Shown: positions 12,701 to 14,047 of the stretch, in pieces
How the letters are laid out: the number at the start of each line of letters is the position of its first letter
Numbering within the stretch: the stretch's first letter is position 1
DNA from: an uncultured Cryomorphaceae bacterium
GTDB lineage: Bacteria; Bacteroidota; Bacteroidia; Flavobacteriales; Schleiferiaceae
DNA length: 14,047 bases
Direction of reading: 5' to 3'
Assembly: GCA_913049755.1 (NCBI GenBank)
Contig: CAJWXO010000023.1
Location: 1 to 14,047, forward strand
Translations under genes and position numbers: made by a program
Notes under the pieces: generated by a model
Database searches by the model: none
Seen by the model: the letters and a program-made list of their open reading frames with translations, nothing else
What the model was told of the DNA's origin: nothing

Positions 12701-14047
12701 CTAGGCTATATTTTCTATTTGTGCCGCCTGAAGCTGTTATGGTAATTGATCCGTCACCAGAATTTTTACAGCTCAAATCAGTTTTAGTGACTCCGCTCAT
12801 ATTTAGAACATCCGGTGCGCCAATTGAGCCTGAAGATGCCACTCCTGGGTCGTATGTTGCAGGACAGTTATTCGAATCCGTAACTACTGAATTATAGTAT
12901 CCCTCAGTTAGATTGGAGAATATTCCTGTAGAATTAAATATTGTACCTCCATTTATTGAATACTTCTTCTGCGTTCCACCGGTAGCGAAAATTTGAACCT
13001 GTGCATCATTATAACCATGACATGAAGCAGAATCTACAGAAATACTCTGGACCTCAATACGATTAGGTTCAGTTAAAGTGATCTGGCGGATCGCTTGATA
13101 TGTCACATTACACCCTTTGGAGTCTAACGCAGCTACCACATAGGAACCAGCATCCAATTCCGTGAATAACGAATTAGCATTATACGTGACGCCATTATCA
13201 ATACTATATGTAAGAGTATTTCCCCCCTGAGCAATAATATCAATCAATCCATCTCCAGACTCAAAGCATTCTAAATTATTAGAGGTTATTGAAGTGACTA
13301 TTGCAGCATCAGGCTCTGTGAGAGTCATTCCAAAAGACCGCTGACAACCAAATTCATCAGAAATAGCTACTGTATAAAAACCATCTTCCAATCCGCTTGC
13401 CGTATCATTCGCCTGAAGGTTTTGATCGTTCCACTGATATTGATATCCTCCTACTCCTGGAGATCCACCAGAAGCTACAGCAATAACCTTCCCGTCAGAA
13501 CCATCCTTACAGGATACTGGAACTTCGGTGAGTGTAGCGGCAATAGCAGTAGTCTGACTTAGTTGAACTGGATTTGAAGGATCAGTAATTTCGCAACCAT
13601 TTGCATCTCTCACTTTCAAGCGATATTGACCAAATGGCAATGATTTTGTATTTGATGTTTGAAATGCTACACCATTATCAAATGAGTAATTATAAGGAGG
13701 AGTACCGCCCGTTGAGGTAATAGTAATTGAACCATTATCTCCATAACATTGAGGGTCTTGCTTAGTATGAGATATAGTTAAGGCCGTAGGTTCAGAGAGA
13801 GTTATTCCAGTACTATCAGCACAACCACGTGCATCAGAAACTCGTAAGACATAATTATCCGTACCCAATCCAGCAATATACGCTTGACTTCCAACAAGGG
13901 CGCCAGCTGAATTCCTCCAAGCAAAATTATATGGTGTTAGGCCTGCACTTCCAGAACCGCTTAACTCTCCGTCTAATCCTCCAAAACAGCTCACAGCATT
14001 GCCAATTACAGCCGTAGCTGCTGGCTTGTATGTTATTACTGATATTT
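9753..14047 (-). CDS. SprB-repeat gliding-motility-type adhesin with T9SS type-B sorting domain (5' end outside window)
   Basis: The frame stays open to the window edge (17 further codons upstream of 13994, no stop), so at least 1430 residues are seen and the signal peptide lies outside. The visible chain has 15 tandem SprB-like repeats of about 66-87 residues, each with a [ST]GG-type segment, a paired Cys and usually a closing TEPD/SEPT-like linker. After these come a Ca-binding thrombospondin-type-3-like Asp-rich stretch (residues about 1226-1275 counted from the codon at 13994) and then a C-terminal domain starting VLYIPGVFTPNGDGKND. This is the gliding-motility-associated/type-B sorting domain recognised by the T9SS. 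By analogy with SprB it would be exported to the cell surface as a long filament for adhesion or gliding. The next gene encodes its PorP/SprF partner, coupled by an ATGA overlap. Confidence 0.95.
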   Translation of the reverse strand, partial: ISVITYKPAATAVIGNAVSCFGGLDGELSGSGSAGLTPYNFAWRNSAGALVGSQAYIAGLGTDNYVLRVSDARGCADSTGITLSEPTALTISHTKQDPQCYGDNGSITITSTGGTPPYNYSFDNGVAFQTSNTKSLPFGQYRLKVRDANGCEITDPSNPVQLSQTTAIAATLTEVPVSCKDGSDGKVIAVASGGSPGVGGYQYQWNDQNLQANDTASGLEDGFYTVAISDEFGCQRSFGMTLTEPDAAIVTSITSNNLECFESGDGLIDIIAQGGNTLTYSIDNGVTYNANSLFTELDAGSYVVAALDSKGCNVTYQAIRQITLTEPNRIEVQSISVDSASCHGYNDAQVQIFATGGTQKKYSINGGTIFNSTGIFSNLTEGYYNSVVTDSNNCPATYDPGVASSGSIGAPDVLNMSGVTKTDLSCKNSGDGSITITASGGTNRKYSLDGGLNYQSSPVFNGLNAGSYTITLSDINSCPPTYATSRVVIISEPDEVVVSSVVNIEPSCNGSNDGSITINASGGNVLSYSINNGQNYQSAGYFPTLSAGNYQIVVSDSKSCQPNYNNLTSRSILLTEPDSAIVQDIIVEVVSCNDAADGVIDIIAGGGNQLEYSITNGAIYTNTSMFIGLDEGQYQTKVRDSKNCQITYIPNRIVIITEPDSLYIDSINSDNVTCKDFGNGIIEVYASGGNAPIQYSIDKTKSSTYVQTNLFDPLDPGVYQVGIRDGNSCPSYSIGNTTMTLTEPDSLTVNSYQKKVVTCYNFNDGVVQLNVTGGNAPISYELIGDTISLTQSQQIFTGLAASTYVINVIDSFSCPVRFANGISQAVKIDEPDPIVVREINPTNITCNNFNDGEIEILATGGNAPLDFSIDLGTNYFLTNDFNNLIAGIYNINVTDSNNCPIVQTSQSVDSMSTIIINPLPIQASSAVTNNLCQGDELGAINMAITGGTVDTITDYIVTWTDVNNNIVGFGIPIDSLAAGTYISTIEDNNLCLTSISTKITHPDSLIVSSIVYQDLTCYRSIDGEINIAAYGGVGPLYSIDSGQTYTSTGAFTGLDTGLYYVSITDVNSCTSYPSGITQIELTQPDSFYVDVVTVEDVGCFGENTGTIEITASGGNLLSYSINGGITLADSAYFDSLYAGTYIVQVVDSAGCQGTNSSNNSVNVLEPPLLQASATTIVGVKCELDTNGQATITPTGGVAPYQIIWESYDSTFSVTGLNGFEHIYTVADSNFCLYEGLVKIPTTDADCDSIPDATDGINEDTDNDGIMNYRDTDSDGDQLPDYLEIDANRDGRPAYGETNRDKYDNCDSADEAGLGLLIPNFLDPEACDTVLYIPGVFTPNGDGKNDKLVFPGIKSYNMSTLTVFNRNGEIVFQKSPYDNSFDGTSSRTVFLNNNRDNYLPTGTYFYTLIIDDLLTEFPDQARMQGYIYIQR
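9756..10061 (-). other. T9SS type-B C-terminal sorting domain of the adhesin
   Basis: About 102 codons begin VLYIPGVFTPNGDGKND and end GYIYIQR. The IPGVFTPNGDGKND opening, the FNRNGEIVF strand, the YDNSFDGT segment and the LPTGTYFYTL strand are hallmarks of the CHU_C/gliding-motility-associated C-terminal domain family, which directs proteins to the outer membrane through the type IX system. It is the final domain and reaches the stop codon. Confidence 0.93.
10170..10319 (-). other. Thrombospondin-type-3-like Ca-binding segment in the adhesin
   Basis: About 50 codons with successive DxDxDG-like loops: DADCDSIPD, DTDNDGIMN, DTDSDGDQLPD and DANRDGRP. These match the Asp-rich calcium-binding repeats often placed just before the sorting domain in Bacteroidota surface proteins. 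The segment probably stiffens the stalk between the repeats and the sorting domain in a calcium-dependent way. Confidence 0.85.
10320..14047 (-). repeat. Fifteen tandem SprB-like repeats (about 200-260 nt each)
   Basis: Repeats begin near a Cys followed by a short D/N-G segment, continue with a GG-containing strand and a YSI(D/N)xG or xxW segment, and close with AGxYxVxVxDxxxC and a TEPD-like linker. Counting codons from 13994, repeat starts are at about 1, 76, 158, 239, 322, 406, 488, 572, 654, 739, 826, 912, 997, 1079 and 1160. The repeats are diverged at DNA level except for short blocks: GGAGCATTTCC(T/A)CC recurs at 11455, 11716 and 11971 in three neighbouring units. More repeats may lie upstream of the window. 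Confidence 0.92.

Noticed and set aside
13992..13994. GTG at 13994 as the start of the adhesin
   Set aside because: The frame is open for 17 more codons to the window edge, and the first residues fall in the middle of a SprB repeat with no signal peptide, so this is an internal codon of a truncated gene.
10320..14047. Regular repeats as a CRISPR array or microsatellite
   Set aside because: The units are about 250 nt, in frame, diverged at DNA level and encode a known protein repeat family.
9753..14047. Possible frameshift or broken adhesin gene
   Set aside because: The frame is continuous with regular repeats through to the sorting domain and stop codon.

Overview
The window is AT-rich and all real genes lie on the minus strand, so transcription runs from high to low coordinates. 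It looks like a Bacteroidota genome, most likely a gliding or marine Flavobacteriales-type bacterium. The evidence is a SprB-repeat surface protein ending in a type IX secretion (T9SS) type-B sorting domain, an adjacent PorP/SprF-family protein, and two promoter -7 boxes of the Bacteroidota form TAnnTTTG. Shine-Dalgarno sequences are weak throughout. The host could not be placed more precisely from this sequence.

Region A (14047 to 3474) is a tightly packed cluster of seven genes. In transcription order they are: a giant SprB-repeat adhesin (5' end outside the window); a PorP/SprF-like outer-membrane protein; a secreted PD40 beta-propeller protein; a 668-residue putative lipoprotein; a 445-residue putative outer-membrane beta-barrel; a small basic secreted protein; and a 244-residue cytosolic-looking protein of unknown function. 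Neighbouring genes overlap or are separated by 4-5 nt, including ATGA and GTGA stop/start overlaps, so this is very probably one operon with translational coupling. The first two genes follow the known sprB-sprF logic: a T9SS-exported filamentous adhesin and its partner outer-membrane protein. The five genes downstream are not a standard part of that pair and may form an accessory surface complex. This is the most novel part of the window.

Region B (3473 to 2617) holds one further envelope gene. It encodes a signal peptide, a long acidic linker and a beta-rich domain, and has a possible promoter of its own. It ends at a strong 25-bp-arm hairpin terminator.

Region C (2616 to 1) is housekeeping proteostasis. 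Trigger factor (tig), the ClpP peptidase and the N-terminal part of the ClpX unfoldase are arranged tig-clpP-clpX with short gaps or overlaps. A good -7 box precedes tig, and a 15-bp-arm inverted repeat lies between that box and the terminator, abutting the terminator hairpin exactly.

No tRNA, rRNA, CRISPR array, insertion sequence or other mobile element was seen. The only gene-free stretch of note is the 165 bp upstream of tig.
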